DNA of 64,000 bases from contig JAUYGN010000011.1 of the NCBI GenBank assembly GCA_030690545.1, positions 20,662 to 84,661 of the forward strand, written 5' to 3'. The DNA comes from Solirubrobacteraceae bacterium. GTDB taxonomy: Bacteria; Actinomycetota; Thermoleophilia; Solirubrobacterales; Solirubrobacteraceae. Under the pieces are notes generated by a model, which made no database searches, was not told where the DNA came from, and worked only from the letters and a program-made list of their open reading frames with translations. Shown piece after piece: positions 52,502 through 60,738 of the stretch; within the stretch, counting starts at the first letter, position 1; each line of letters opens with the position of its first letter. The position numbers and the translations under genes are program-made.

Positions 52502-53559
52502 CAGCGGATATCGGTGCCAAAGCGGCGGTAGATCAGCCGAGCGGCGAGGCTCAGCGTCATCACGATGACGATCAGCGTCAGCGCCGCTGCCCAGGCGCGG
52601 TCGATGTACGGCTCGGGGATCGCCCCCGGGAACTTGTACTGGTTGAAGGCGAAGACGGGAAGGTTCGACATCCGCCCGTCGAACGGGTTCGAGTTCATCG
52701 ACGAGAAGACGCCGGTCGTGATCAGCAGCGGCGCGGTCTCCCCGATGACCCGGGCGACGGCGACCATGACGCCCGTGATGATGCCCGCGAGCGCGGTCGG
52801 CAACACGACCTTCACGATCGTGCGCCACTTCGGCACGCCGAGTGCGTAGGACGCCTCACGCAGGCCGTCGGGAACGATCTTCAGCATCTCCTCGGTGGAG
52901 CGTACGACGATCGGGATCATCAGCACCGACAGCGCGACGGCGCCCATCACGCCGAGCCGGATCCCCGGACCGAAGAAGAGCACGAACAGCGCGACCGCGA
53001 ACAGGCCCGCGACGATCGAGGGGATGCCGGTCATCACGTCGACGAAGAAGGTCAGCGCCTTCTTCAGCCGGCCGCTGCCGTACTCATGCAGGTAGATCGC
53101 CGCCATGATCCCGATCGGCACCGATGCGAGCGTCGCGACGCCGGTGATGACGAGCGTGCCGACGATCGCGTGCGAGGCACCGCCGCCCTCGCCGACGACG
53201 TTGCGTGCCGTCTCGGTGAAGAACGGTGCGTCGAATCGCGCCAGCCCCCTCGACAGGACCGTGTACAGGACCGATACGAGCGGCGCGATCGCCAGCAGGA
53301 ACGACGCCGTGACGGCGATCGTGACGCTGCGGTCCTTCGCGCGTCGCGAGCCCTCGACCGCACGCGACCACACGTAGACGACGCCCACCGACAGCACCAC
53401 GCCGAGCAGTAGCAGCACCCCGAGCGCGACCTCGGTCGCGGAGCCCAGCGCGACGGCGGCGAGCAGCACGCCGCCGACGACCGCCCACGGACCCCATGCC
53501 GGCAGCGAGTCGTGCGTGATCGGCGCTCTGGCGGAGGATGCGACGCTGGCCGTACTCAT
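52501..53559 (-). CDS. pstA: Phosphate ABC transporter permease PstA
   Basis: One of the two membrane subunits; 352 residues with about eight hydrophobic segments. Two of these lie in a longer-than-usual N-terminal part (about 20-70). The permease core includes [28 protein letters not shown] and the EAA-like loop [20 protein letters not shown]. The final segments end in RRFGTDIR. The start ATG 53559 overlaps the pstC stop as ATGA. Confidence 0.94.
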   Translation of the reverse strand: MSTASVASSARAPITHDSLPAWGPWAVVGGVLLAAVALGSATEVALGVLLLLGVVLSVGVVYVWSRAVEGSRRAKDRSVTIAVTASFLLAIAPLVSVLYTVLSRGLARFDAPFFTETARNVVGEGGGASHAIVGTLVITGVATLASVPIGIMAAIYLHEYGSGRLKKALTFFVDVMTGIPSIVAGLFAVALFVLFFGPGIRLGVMGAVALSVLMIPIVVRSTEEMLKIVPDGLREASYALGVPKWRTIVKVVLPTALAGIITGVMVAVARVIGETAPLLITTGVFSSMNSNPFDGRMSNLPVFAFNQYKFPGAIPEPYIDRAWAAALTLIVIVMTLSLAARLIYRRFGTDIR

Positions 53560-54506
53560 CGCAGTGCCTGCTCGCTGCGGTAGATGACGGCGCGCGCGGC
53601 CATGTTCACGACGAGCGTGATCGCGAACAGCGCGAGCCCCGAGGCGATCAGGGCGTTGACGGCGAGCCCGGAGGACTCCGGGAAGTTGAGCGCGATGTTC
53701 GCGGCGATCGTCGACGGATTGCCCGAGCTGATCAGGTTCAACGTGACCGCTCCGGAGACCGACAGGATGATCGTCACCGCCATCGTCTCGCCAAGCGCCC
53801 GGCCCAGACCCAGCATCGACCCACCGATGACGGCCGACTTGCCGAACGGAAGCACCGTCATGCGGATCATCTCCCAGCGGGTCGCGCCGAGCGCCAGCGC
53901 CGCCTCGATCTGCGCGCGCGGCGTCTGCGAGAAGACCTCGCGAGTCACCGCGGTGATGATCGGCAGGATCATCACCCCGAGCACGACGCCCACGACGAGC
54001 ATCGTCCTGCCCGTCGCCGACGCCGGTCCCTCGAAGAACGGAATGAAACCGAGGTTGCCGGCGAGCCAGCGGTGCATCCCGACGGCCGCCGGCCCGAGGA
54101 CGGCGATGCCCCACAGTCCGTAGACGATGCTCGGCACGGCGGCCAGCAGGTCGATGATGTACCCGAGCGTCTGCGACAGCCGGCGCGGAGCGAAGTGGGT
54201 GATGTACAGCGAGACGCCGATCGCCATCGGGACGGCCAGCAGGATCGCGATCAGCGAGCCCAGCACGGTGCCGAAGGCCAGCGGGGCGATGAGGTGCCAG
54301 AGGCCCTCACCGCCGGGAATGTCCTCCGCCGGCGCCGTGATCGCCGGCCAGGCCTCGATCATGAGGAAGATCGCGACGCCGGCCAGCAGCGCGAGGATCG
54401 TGACGCCCGCGCCCGTCGCGAGGCCCGAGAAGACGCGATCGCCGGGCCGCCGGAACGAGCCGCCGGGGCGGCCCGCCCCGGCGGCGTCGCTGCTGCTACT
54501 CGCCAC
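53556..54506 (-). CDS. pstC: Phosphate ABC transporter permease PstC
   Basis: The partner permease, 316 residues, six main membrane segments. Conserved parts are VPMAIGVSLYITHFAPRR, LAAVPSIVYGLWGI, ALALGATRWEMIRMTVLP (EAA loop) and GRALGETMAVTIILS. The start overlaps the pstS end by 11 nt (54496-54506), so translation is coupled. The N-terminus is Ser/Gly-rich and cytoplasmic. Confidence 0.94.
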   Translation of the reverse strand: MASSSSDAAGAGRPGGSFRRPGDRVFSGLATGAGVTILALLAGVAIFLMIEAWPAITAPAEDIPGGEGLWHLIAPLAFGTVLGSLIAILLAVPMAIGVSLYITHFAPRRLSQTLGYIIDLLAAVPSIVYGLWGIAVLGPAAVGMHRWLAGNLGFIPFFEGPASATGRTMLVVGVVLGVMILPIITAVTREVFSQTPRAQIEAALALGATRWEMIRMTVLPFGKSAVIGGSMLGLGRALGETMAVTIILSVSGAVTLNLISSGNPSTIAANIALNFPESSGLAVNALIASGLALFAITLVVNMAARAVIYRSEQALR

Positions 54507-55590
54507 CGATCGCCTCGATCGCGGGGGTCACGAGCTCGCGGAACTCGTCGGAGATCGGCGCCGAGCCGGCTGCCTCCGCAGCGGCCTGCTGACCCTCCTC
54601 GCTGACGACGTAGCCGAGGAAGCCCTTCAGGAGCGCGGCGTCGTTGGCCGAGTCGTACTGCGTGCATGCCATCTCGTAGGCGACGAGGACGATCGGGTAG
54701 GTCCCCGACTCCGTCGTGTCGCGGGCCAGCTCGTAGGTGAAGACGTACTGGCCCTCGGTCTCGACGCGCTCGGACGCGTCGAGGATCGCCCCCGCCGCGT
54801 CGGGTGTCGGGCCGACGAACTCGTCGCCGACGCCGATCTGCGCGACGCCGAGCTGACCGGCCTGGCTGGCGTCGGCATAGCCGATCGTGCCCTCGCCGGA
54901 CCTGACCGCGTCGACCACGCCCGAGGTGCCCTGAGCAGCCTCGCCGCCGCGGACCGGCCAGTCGCCGCTGACGTCGAAGTCCCAGATGTCCGGAGCCACG
55001 GCGGCCATGTACTCGGCGAAGTTCTCCGTCGTGCCCGACTCGTCGGAGCGGTTGACGGTCGTGATCCGCAGGTCGGGCAGGTCCGCGTCAGGGTTGTCGG
55101 CGGCGATCGCCGGGTCGTTCCAGTTCGTGATGTCGCGCTTCATGATCGACGCGAGCGTGTTCGCGGAGAGCTGCAGCTCGTCGACGCCGTCGAGGTTGTA
55201 GACGATCGCGATCGGCGAGATGTAGATGGGAATCTGGATGAGGTTGTCCACACCGCCGCAACGCTGCTGCGCGCCCTCGAGCTCGTCGCCGGCCAGCGGG
55301 GAGTCGGAACCGCCGAACACCGTTCCGCCGGCGATGAACTGCTCACGGCCGCCGCCCGAGCCAACCGCGTCGTAGGAGACCGTCGCCTGAGGATTCTGCG
55401 TCTGGAAGCCGGCGATCCAGGCCTCCTTGGCGGCGGCCTGTGAGCTGGCTCCGGCGCCCGCGATCGAGCCCGACAGGCTCGACGTCTGATCGCCGCCACC
55501 GTTTTCGTCGTCGTCGTCGCCGCAGGCCGCTACGCCGAAGGCGAGCACGCCGCAGGCGAGCAGTGCCGTGAACCGATGGAACGTCAACAT
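54496..55590 (-). CDS. pstS: Phosphate-binding lipoprotein PstS
   Basis: Captures phosphate outside the membrane for PstCAB. The 364-residue precursor has a lipoprotein signal (hydrophobic about 8-20, lipobox GVAAC, Cys near residue 22) followed by an acidic DDDDENGGGDQ linker. The phosphate-binding loops are recognisable: IAGAGASSQAA, DAVGSGGGREQFIAG, GGSDSPLAGDEL, RSDESGTTENFAEY and GTSGVVDAVRSGEGTIGY. GAGGAGG precedes ATG 55590. The 11-bp-period PHO-like repeats lie about 85-100 nt upstream. Confidence 0.94.
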   Translation of the reverse strand: MLTFHRFTALLACGVLAFGVAACGDDDDENGGGDQTSSLSGSIAGAGASSQAAAKEAWIAGFQTQNPQATVSYDAVGSGGGREQFIAGGTVFGGSDSPLAGDELEGAQQRCGGVDNLIQIPIYISPIAIVYNLDGVDELQLSANTLASIMKRDITNWNDPAIAADNPDADLPDLRITTVNRSDESGTTENFAEYMAAVAPDIWDFDVSGDWPVRGGEAAQGTSGVVDAVRSGEGTIGYADASQAGQLGVAQIGVGDEFVGPTPDAAGAILDASERVETEGQYVFTYELARDTTESGTYPIVLVAYEMACTQYDSANDAALLKGFLGYVVSEEGQQAAAEAAGSAPISDEFRELVTPAIEAIGGE

Positions 55591-55652
55591 TCGTCCTCCT
55601 CTGAGTATTCCCATAGCGGCCACGACGTTCGCAGCGACACGATCCGCATCCT

Positions 55653-55690
55653 GTTACCGGTCGGTAGTCGCATTGTGAAAAGAATGTGAA
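55653..55690 (-). promoter_or_regulatory. PHO-box-like repeats upstream of pstS
   Basis: On the minus strand TTCACA occurs twice with an 11-bp period (TGTGAA on plus at 55674-55679 and 55685-55690), followed by GGTAAC (plus GTTACC at 55653-55658). The pattern matches PHO boxes of GTTCACC-like units every 11 bp. It overlaps the 3' end of the winged-helix gene. Confidence 0.6.
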
Positions 55691-56010
55691 GGCAGCGGGT
55701 CGAGCCGGTAGCCGAAGCCGACGTGCGTGTGGATGCAGCGATGCTCCGGAAGGGCGCTCGCGAGCTTCGCGCGCAGCTTGTGGACGTAGACGTCGCACGA
55801 GCGATCGCCGCGCCGCAGCGTCCCGCCCCAGGCCAGCCGGTAGAGCTCCTCGCGCGAGACGATCCGTCCCGCGCTGCGCGCCAGCGCGACAAGCAGGTCG
55901 AACTCGCGCACCGACAGCTCGAGCGCCCGGCCCCTGACGAGCACGAGCCCTTCTCGCGGGCGAATCTCGAGTTCCCCGATCCTGACAAGCTGCCCGTCAG
56001 CCGTCTGCAT
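55654..56010 (-). CDS. PhoB-like winged-helix protein lacking a receiver domain
   Basis: A 118-residue protein that is only an OmpR/PhoB-type DNA-binding domain: IGELEIRPREGLVLVRGRAL, LSVREFDLLVALARSAGRIV, SREELYRLAW, DRSCDVYVHKLRAKLA and a VGFGYRL wing. No phospho-acceptor receiver domain precedes it; the region upstream is the antisense 3' end of the glycosidase gene. ATG 56010 is taken as start, downstream of its own PHO-like repeats. It is encoded just before pstS on the same strand, with stop TAA at 55654. It may be an auxiliary activator or a competitor of the full PhoB/PhoP. Confidence 0.8.
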   Translation of the reverse strand: MQTADGQLVRIGELEIRPREGLVLVRGRALELSVREFDLLVALARSAGRIVSREELYRLAWGGTLRRGDRSCDVYVHKLRAKLASALPEHRCIHTHVGFGYRLDPLPSHSFHNATTDR

Positions 56011-56046
56011 CTCGAGCGCAGCCTCGCCGCTGGCACCGGGAGCCCG

Positions 56047-56074
56047 GTTACCGGGTCGTGAAGGTCGCGTGAAG
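56047..56074 (-). promoter_or_regulatory. PHO-box-like repeats upstream of the winged-helix gene
   Basis: On the minus strand CTTCACG occurs twice with an 11-bp period (CGTGAAG on plus at 56057-56063 and 56068-56074), followed by GGTAAC (plus GTTACC at 56047-56052), the same third element as before pstS. A TTGACA lies just upstream (plus TGTCAA at 56079-56084). Confidence 0.6.
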
Positions 56075-56090
56075 AGGATGTCAACGCGCG

Positions 56091-58325
56091 TCAGCGCTGC
56101 GCGAACACGATGTCGCGCTCGCGGTCGACCCACCACGTGCCGCGCCGCCATCCCAGCCGCGTGCCGTCGGCCAGCCGCACGGCGCTGCTGCCGAGCGCGG
56201 GCTCGCCCCACAGCGTCGCCTCCAGCGGCCGCTCGCCCTCGGGCGTGTCGCCGAGCCCCTGCGCGACGTGGGCCGCCGGATAGGTGACGACGATCGAGCC
56301 GCTGCGCACCCAGACGGGAATCCTGTCGCGCGGCGCGGGCGCGATGACCTCTCCCCCGCCGCGCACCGGAGCGCCCGACCAGGTCTCGATCCAGTCGCCG
56401 CGCGGCAGCGCGACCTCACGCGCTCGCGCGCCCGCGTCGAGCACCGGCGCGACCCACAGCGCGGGGCCGAAGCCGTAGGCGTCGGCGATCGTCCAGGCGC
56501 GATCGTCGGCCGGGTCGCTGAGGTGCAGCGGGCGGATGATCGGCAGGCCGCTGCGCGCGGCGCTCGCCGCGGCCGCGCGGATGTAGGGGACGAGGCGCTC
56601 GTGCAGCAGGACGTAGGAGCGATAGATGCCCAGCGTGCGCTCGTCGTAGGTCCACGGCTCCTGGACCATCCGCCCATGGGCCTGCATCAGCGGCGTGAAG
56701 CAGCCCAGCTGCGCCCAGCGCACGAGCAGCTCCGCTGGACAGCGCTCGACGAGCCGGTGGCCGAGGTAGCCGCCGACGTCGTGCGACCAGTTCGAGAAGC
56801 CGGTCGCGGCGGCGCTGATCGCCGCGGCGACGAGCACGCGCAGCGACCAGAAGTCCGATGCCTGGTCGCCGCCCCAGAGCATCCCCGTCGCCTGCTGACC
56901 GGTCCAGCCACTGCGGCCGAACAGCACGCCGCGGCCGGGATGGACCTCGTCGAGTGCGCGCTGCATGCTGCGGCGGTACTGGCCGCCGACGCGCCAGGCG
57001 GCGTCGGCGCCGGTGCTGCCGTCGGCGAAGCGGACGTCATCGGGGAAGTAGTAGCCCTCGCCGTCGTCGGCCTTGATCCCTTCGACGCCGAGCGCGAGCG
57101 CGGACGTGGCCTGCTCGCGCCACCACGCCTCGGCCGCCGGCGAGGTGAAGTCGACCGGCGAGCCGGTGCCCATCCACCAGCGCGCGACGAACGCCTTGCC
57201 GGCACCGTCGCGCACGTAGTGGCCGGCGCGCTCGCCCTCCGCGTAGTTGGACGCCGGCGCGCGGTGCAGCGCGCGCGACTGCGCGTCGGGCGGCGTCTGC
57301 CCCTCGGAGGAGTCGATGTTGACCCACGGCGTCACCCAGACGACGGTCCGCACGCCGGCGTCGCGGAACCTCGAAACCATCGCGCGGAAGTCCGTGAACT
57401 GGTGCGGGTTGGGGACCCACGTGTTGTATTGCGTCTCCCAGGGCGAGTCGAGCACGAGCGCGTCGAGCGCGATCTCGTGGTCGCGGCAGCCGTCGAAGTC
57501 GTCCTCGACCTCGCGCTGGTGGCCGTAGACGTCACGCGACTTCCAGAACCCGTAGCCCCACTCGGGCAGCACCGGCGGCAGGCCCGTCGCCCGCAGATGG
57601 CGGCGCAGGCGCGCGGCCGGCGACGGGCCGGTGAGCAGGGTGATGCGCAGCGACCCGGCGTTCGTGCGCGCCGAGACGGTCGTGCGGTCGGCGCCGAAGT
57701 GAAAGCGCATCCCGTTGCCGTGACCGTCGACATGCACGGCGTACCCGCGCGAGGATTGCATCCACGGCGCCGGCGCGTAGTCGCCCTGCGGGACGCCGCC
57801 GATCGCGAGCATGTCGGCCGGGCAGTCGGGGCCGGTGTAGGCGCGGTCGGCGCCCAGTTGGATGCGCCGGCCGGCGTGGTCGACGCGCAGCGCGTGACGC
57901 GCCCCGAGGCCGGTGAAGTGCTCGTCGGCGCGCGCGTCCCAGCCGGCCGCGTGGCGCAGCGGCGCACCCTCGGCGGTCAGCTCGAAGCGCACGGCGTCGT
58001 CCAGCGGCAGCGTCACGCGCAGCTGCCCGCGGCGCCCGCCGGCGAACCGCAGCGCGAGCGTGACGCCGTCGGCGAGCGGCTCGGCGAGCGTCGCCGACGC
58101 GACGCGCTCGGGAACCTCGAGCTGCTCGGCGGCGATCACGCCCTCGGTGAACTGGATGAACTGGTCGCGCACCTCGCCGTCGGCGCACCAGATCCCGAAG
58201 CCGCGGATCAGGCGCCGCCCGTCGCGACGCACGTCGATCGAGAACGGGCGCCGGCCGATCTCGACGTGCAACCTCCCACGCGACAGCGCAAGCGCGTCGC
58301 CGGCGATCGCGCGGTGGACCGTCAT
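56091..58325 (-). CDS. Glycoside hydrolase family 31 protein
   Basis: A 744-residue alpha-glycosidase of the GH31 family (alpha-glucosidase/alpha-xylosidase type) without a signal peptide, so probably cytoplasmic. The N-terminal beta-sandwich contains LGARHALRVDHAG and GYAVHVDGHGNG. The barrel follows with PEWGYGFWKSRDVYG, and the nucleophile Asp is in VEGIKADDGEGYYFPDD. The acid/base Asp is in FSNWSHDVGGYLGH. The substrate linkage cannot be read from sequence. The start is ATG 58325. It ends 17 nt before the PHO-like repeats of the next gene. Confidence 0.9.
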   Translation of the reverse strand: MTVHRAIAGDALALSRGRLHVEIGRRPFSIDVRRDGRRLIRGFGIWCADGEVRDQFIQFTEGVIAAEQLEVPERVASATLAEPLADGVTLALRFAGGRRGQLRVTLPLDDAVRFELTAEGAPLRHAAGWDARADEHFTGLGARHALRVDHAGRRIQLGADRAYTGPDCPADMLAIGGVPQGDYAPAPWMQSSRGYAVHVDGHGNGMRFHFGADRTTVSARTNAGSLRITLLTGPSPAARLRRHLRATGLPPVLPEWGYGFWKSRDVYGHQREVEDDFDGCRDHEIALDALVLDSPWETQYNTWVPNPHQFTDFRAMVSRFRDAGVRTVVWVTPWVNIDSSEGQTPPDAQSRALHRAPASNYAEGERAGHYVRDGAGKAFVARWWMGTGSPVDFTSPAAEAWWREQATSALALGVEGIKADDGEGYYFPDDVRFADGSTGADAAWRVGGQYRRSMQRALDEVHPGRGVLFGRSGWTGQQATGMLWGGDQASDFWSLRVLVAAAISAAATGFSNWSHDVGGYLGHRLVERCPAELLVRWAQLGCFTPLMQAHGRMVQEPWTYDERTLGIYRSYVLLHERLVPYIRAAAASAARSGLPIIRPLHLSDPADDRAWTIADAYGFGPALWVAPVLDAGARAREVALPRGDWIETWSGAPVRGGGEVIAPAPRDRIPVWVRSGSIVVTYPAAHVAQGLGDTPEGERPLEATLWGEPALGSSAVRLADGTRLGWRRGTWWVDRERDIVFAQR

Positions 58326-58544
58326 CCGGCCCAAGCTTCGCCGCCGCGCGCCCGCAGCGCCAGCGCTTCACCGAACGATCACATCCGCCGCAGTCAGGGC
58401 GGACGGCAGTGTTCGGGGCCCCGGCGACGATCGTGGCGACGCGAAACGTCGAGCACCGAGCTGGTCCTCCTACGATGTGTGTCCCGGTCGGGCGCGGGCG
58501 GCGCCGTTCGTGGCCGCCGCCGCATTCGCTCGCAGGCTCCAGTC

Positions 58545-60218
58545 GTGACCTCCGATCCTCCCACTGCCGCCGATCCGGCGACGCTGCAATCTCGCCTCGA
58601 GGTCGCCGACGACGAGCGTCCTCCGAGCGCCGCCGAAGCGACGATCCACGATCCGGTCGCGTTGCTGCATCACCTCGACGTGCGCGGCCACTTCCATCGC
58701 GACAGCCGGGTCGGCCGCCTCTTTCACCGCGGCATGGTCTCGCTGCGCGAGAACGTCGCGGCCGACAGCCTGCACGTCTCGGTCGACGGCAACAGGCTGA
58801 CGGCTCACGTCGACCAGGTCTCGCCGCTGACCGAGCGAGCTGACGGCGGATCGGGCTACTCGCTGCGCCGCGCGCTGGCGCACAACGTCGCCGGCATGAC
58901 CCAGGACCTGCTCTGGGTGCTGCGCGGCCGCCAGGGCGACCATCGCTGCGAGCTCAACTGCGAGTGGCTGACGCCGGCGGCCCAGCGCGCGGCCACCGAG
59001 ATCGAGCTGCTGGATCCCGCGACCGGCGCCTGGAGCGTGCAGCTGGAGGCACGCGTGGCGGGAGCGCTCGACGAGCCGCGGCTGCGCGCCGCGCTCGGCA
59101 GCGCGCTGGGCAGCGCCACGGTCGAGGACGGGCTCCTCGACGTCGTGCGGTGCCCGGACGACGAGGCCCTCGCGGGCGTGCGCAGCCGGCTGCCGGTTCG
59201 CGCCGTGCCGGTCACCGACCGCGCCCCGCTGCATGTCTGCCTCGCGCGCCACCCGGCCGGGGACGTCCTGATGCTCAGCCTCAACCATGCTGCCGCCGAC
59301 GGCGTCGGCGCGCTGCGGGTCCTCGAGCGGATCGCGCGGGCCTACGCGGGCGAGGCGGACCCCGTCGCGCCGCTGGACTTCCTCGCCACCCGCGATCTCC
59401 CCGTGCGGCCGGCGACGACGACCGCCTCGGTCCTGCGGCGCAGCTACAAGCGCGTGTTCGAACGGGTACGCGACAGCATCGATCGACCTGCCCTGCTGAT
59501 CGCCGATCAGGCCCGCGACCGGTCCGGCTGCGGATTTCACCTCGTCGGGCTGTCGGCGCAGGAGACCCGCCGTCTGGTCGGCACGCAGGGCTCCGGCATC
59601 GGCGCCGAGGTCCTCGTCGCGGCGCTGCACCTGGCGATCGGCGACTGGAACCGCCAGCACGGCGGCGACCGGCGGCGGATCGGCGTCCTCGCGCAGGTCG
59701 ACCTGCGTCCCGCGCGATGGCGCGACGAGGCGATCGCCAACTTCTCGGTGATGGCCCGGATGTCGACGAGCCGCCGCGATCGCGTCGAGCCGGCCTCGGC
59801 GCTGGCGACGATCGGCGCCCAGATCGCGCGCAACGAGCGCACGCGGACGGGCGTCGCGCTGATCGCGGCGCTGGAGCGCGCGGACCTGCTCGTGCTGTGG
59901 GCCAAGCAGTCGATCGTCGTGCTGCAGCCGCTGACCGGCAACCACTGGGTCGACACGACGGTGCTCTGCGATCTCGGCTCGCTCGACGAGGCGCCGTCGT
60001 TCGGTCCGGATGCCGGCGCCACGACGGAGCTGTGGTTCTCGACGCCGGCGCGGGCGCCGGGCAGCCTCTGCATCGGGACGGTGACGATCGACGATCGGCT
60101 GCACCTGACCTTCCGCTACCCGCACCGCCTGTTCGGTCCGGACGCCGCCCGCCGCTTCGCGCAGTGCTATATCGAGCGGCTGCGATCAGTCGCCACGGTC
60201 GGCATCTCGTCGTCCTGA
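58545..60218 (+). CDS. Condensation-fold (acyltransferase-like) protein
   Basis: A 557-residue protein with a condensation/WS-DGAT/PapA-like fold. Its active-site motif reads LNHAAADGVGALRVLERI near residue 250, matching HHXXXDG except that the first His is Asn; the catalytic second His and the DG are kept. A second conserved region has IGVLAQVDLRPARW and a late GTVTIDDRLHLTFRYPHRLFG. Such proteins acylate lipids or polyketides, so a role in lipid or wax synthesis is possible. The start is GTG 58545. The N-terminal 100 residues are not recognised. It is divergent from the GH31 gene. Confidence 0.75.
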   Translation: MTSDPPTAADPATLQSRLEVADDERPPSAAEATIHDPVALLHHLDVRGHFHRDSRVGRLFHRGMVSLRENVAADSLHVSVDGNRLTAHVDQVSPLTERADGGSGYSLRRALAHNVAGMTQDLLWVLRGRQGDHRCELNCEWLTPAAQRAATEIELLDPATGAWSVQLEARVAGALDEPRLRAALGSALGSATVEDGLLDVVRCPDDEALAGVRSRLPVRAVPVTDRAPLHVCLARHPAGDVLMLSLNHAAADGVGALRVLERIARAYAGEADPVAPLDFLATRDLPVRPATTTASVLRRSYKRVFERVRDSIDRPALLIADQARDRSGCGFHLVGLSAQETRRLVGTQGSGIGAEVLVAALHLAIGDWNRQHGGDRRRIGVLAQVDLRPARWRDEAIANFSVMARMSTSRRDRVEPASALATIGAQIARNERTRTGVALIAALERADLLVLWAKQSIVVLQPLTGNHWVDTTVLCDLGSLDEAPSFGPDAGATTELWFSTPARAPGSLCIGTVTIDDRLHLTFRYPHRLFGPDAARRFAQCYIERLRSVATVGISSS

Positions 60219-60255
60219 GGTAGCGCAGCGTCCGCTCCGGGTACGCACTGCCGTC

Positions 60256-60615
60256 ATGCCGTCGCGGGCCCAGACCGCGTTGCTCCTGTCGGGCCTGCTC
60301 GCGATCGGAGCGATCGCCACCGGCCTGGACCTCGTCATCGCGCGCAGCTGCGAGACCGGCGATCGCTGCGCCGGCAGCGACGTCGCGTGGGTGATCGGCG
60401 TCCCGCTCGTCCTGCTCGGCATCGGGATGCTGATCGCGCTCGTCGCCGGCTGGTCGGCGCGGTCGGGCCTCGTCGCGCAGGCGACCTGCACGGTCTGGGC
60501 GGGCGCGCTGCTGATCGCGGCGGGCGCGATCGGCGGCGCCGCCAACGTGATCGGCGTGCTGCTCGCCGTGCTCGCGGTGGCGATGGGAGCGCTGAGCGTC
60601 TGGGTGCCGCGCTGA
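60256..60615 (+). CDS. Small membrane protein of unknown function
   Basis: A 119-residue protein with four hydrophobic segments (about 7-27, 43-65, 70-90, 95-115) and a small loop with two cysteines (SCETGDRCAG) between the first two. I do not recognise a family. It starts 37 nt after the condensation-fold gene and may be co-transcribed with it. No Shine-Dalgarno is evident. Confidence 0.65.
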   Translation: MPSRAQTALLLSGLLAIGAIATGLDLVIARSCETGDRCAGSDVAWVIGVPLVLLGIGMLIALVAGWSARSGLVAQATCTVWAGALLIAAGAIGGAANVIGVLLAVLAVAMGALSVWVPR

Positions 60616-60629
60616 GCGCCGTCCGCGCC

Positions 60630-60673
60630 GTTCACACGAAGGTCACGTCCCGGTCCCAACTCGTTCACGAGAA
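60630..60673 (+). promoter_or_regulatory. Four-unit PHO box upstream of the PHP-glycosyltransferase gene
   Basis: Units GTTCAC (60630), GGTCAC (60641), GGTCCC (60652) and GTTCAC (60663) start exactly 11 bp apart, as in actinobacterial PHO boxes (GTTCACC every 11 bp). A -10-like ATATTG/CATATT lies about 22 bp after the last unit. They precede ATG 60739, which has its own GAGGGAG Shine-Dalgarno. Confidence 0.75.
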
Positions 60674-60738
60674 GGCCCTGCACAGCGTCCATATTGGAAC
60701 GCGACCAGATCGCCGATACCGAACGTGAGGGAGCAACG

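Noticed and set aside
56268..60218. A 1316-codon open frame on the plus strand covering the GH31 region and the condensation-fold gene
   Set aside because: Its first 2.2 kb are antisense to an intact GH31 gene and rich in Arg/Ala/Val with no motif; only the part from GTG 58545 has family similarity. High GC makes long antisense frames common.
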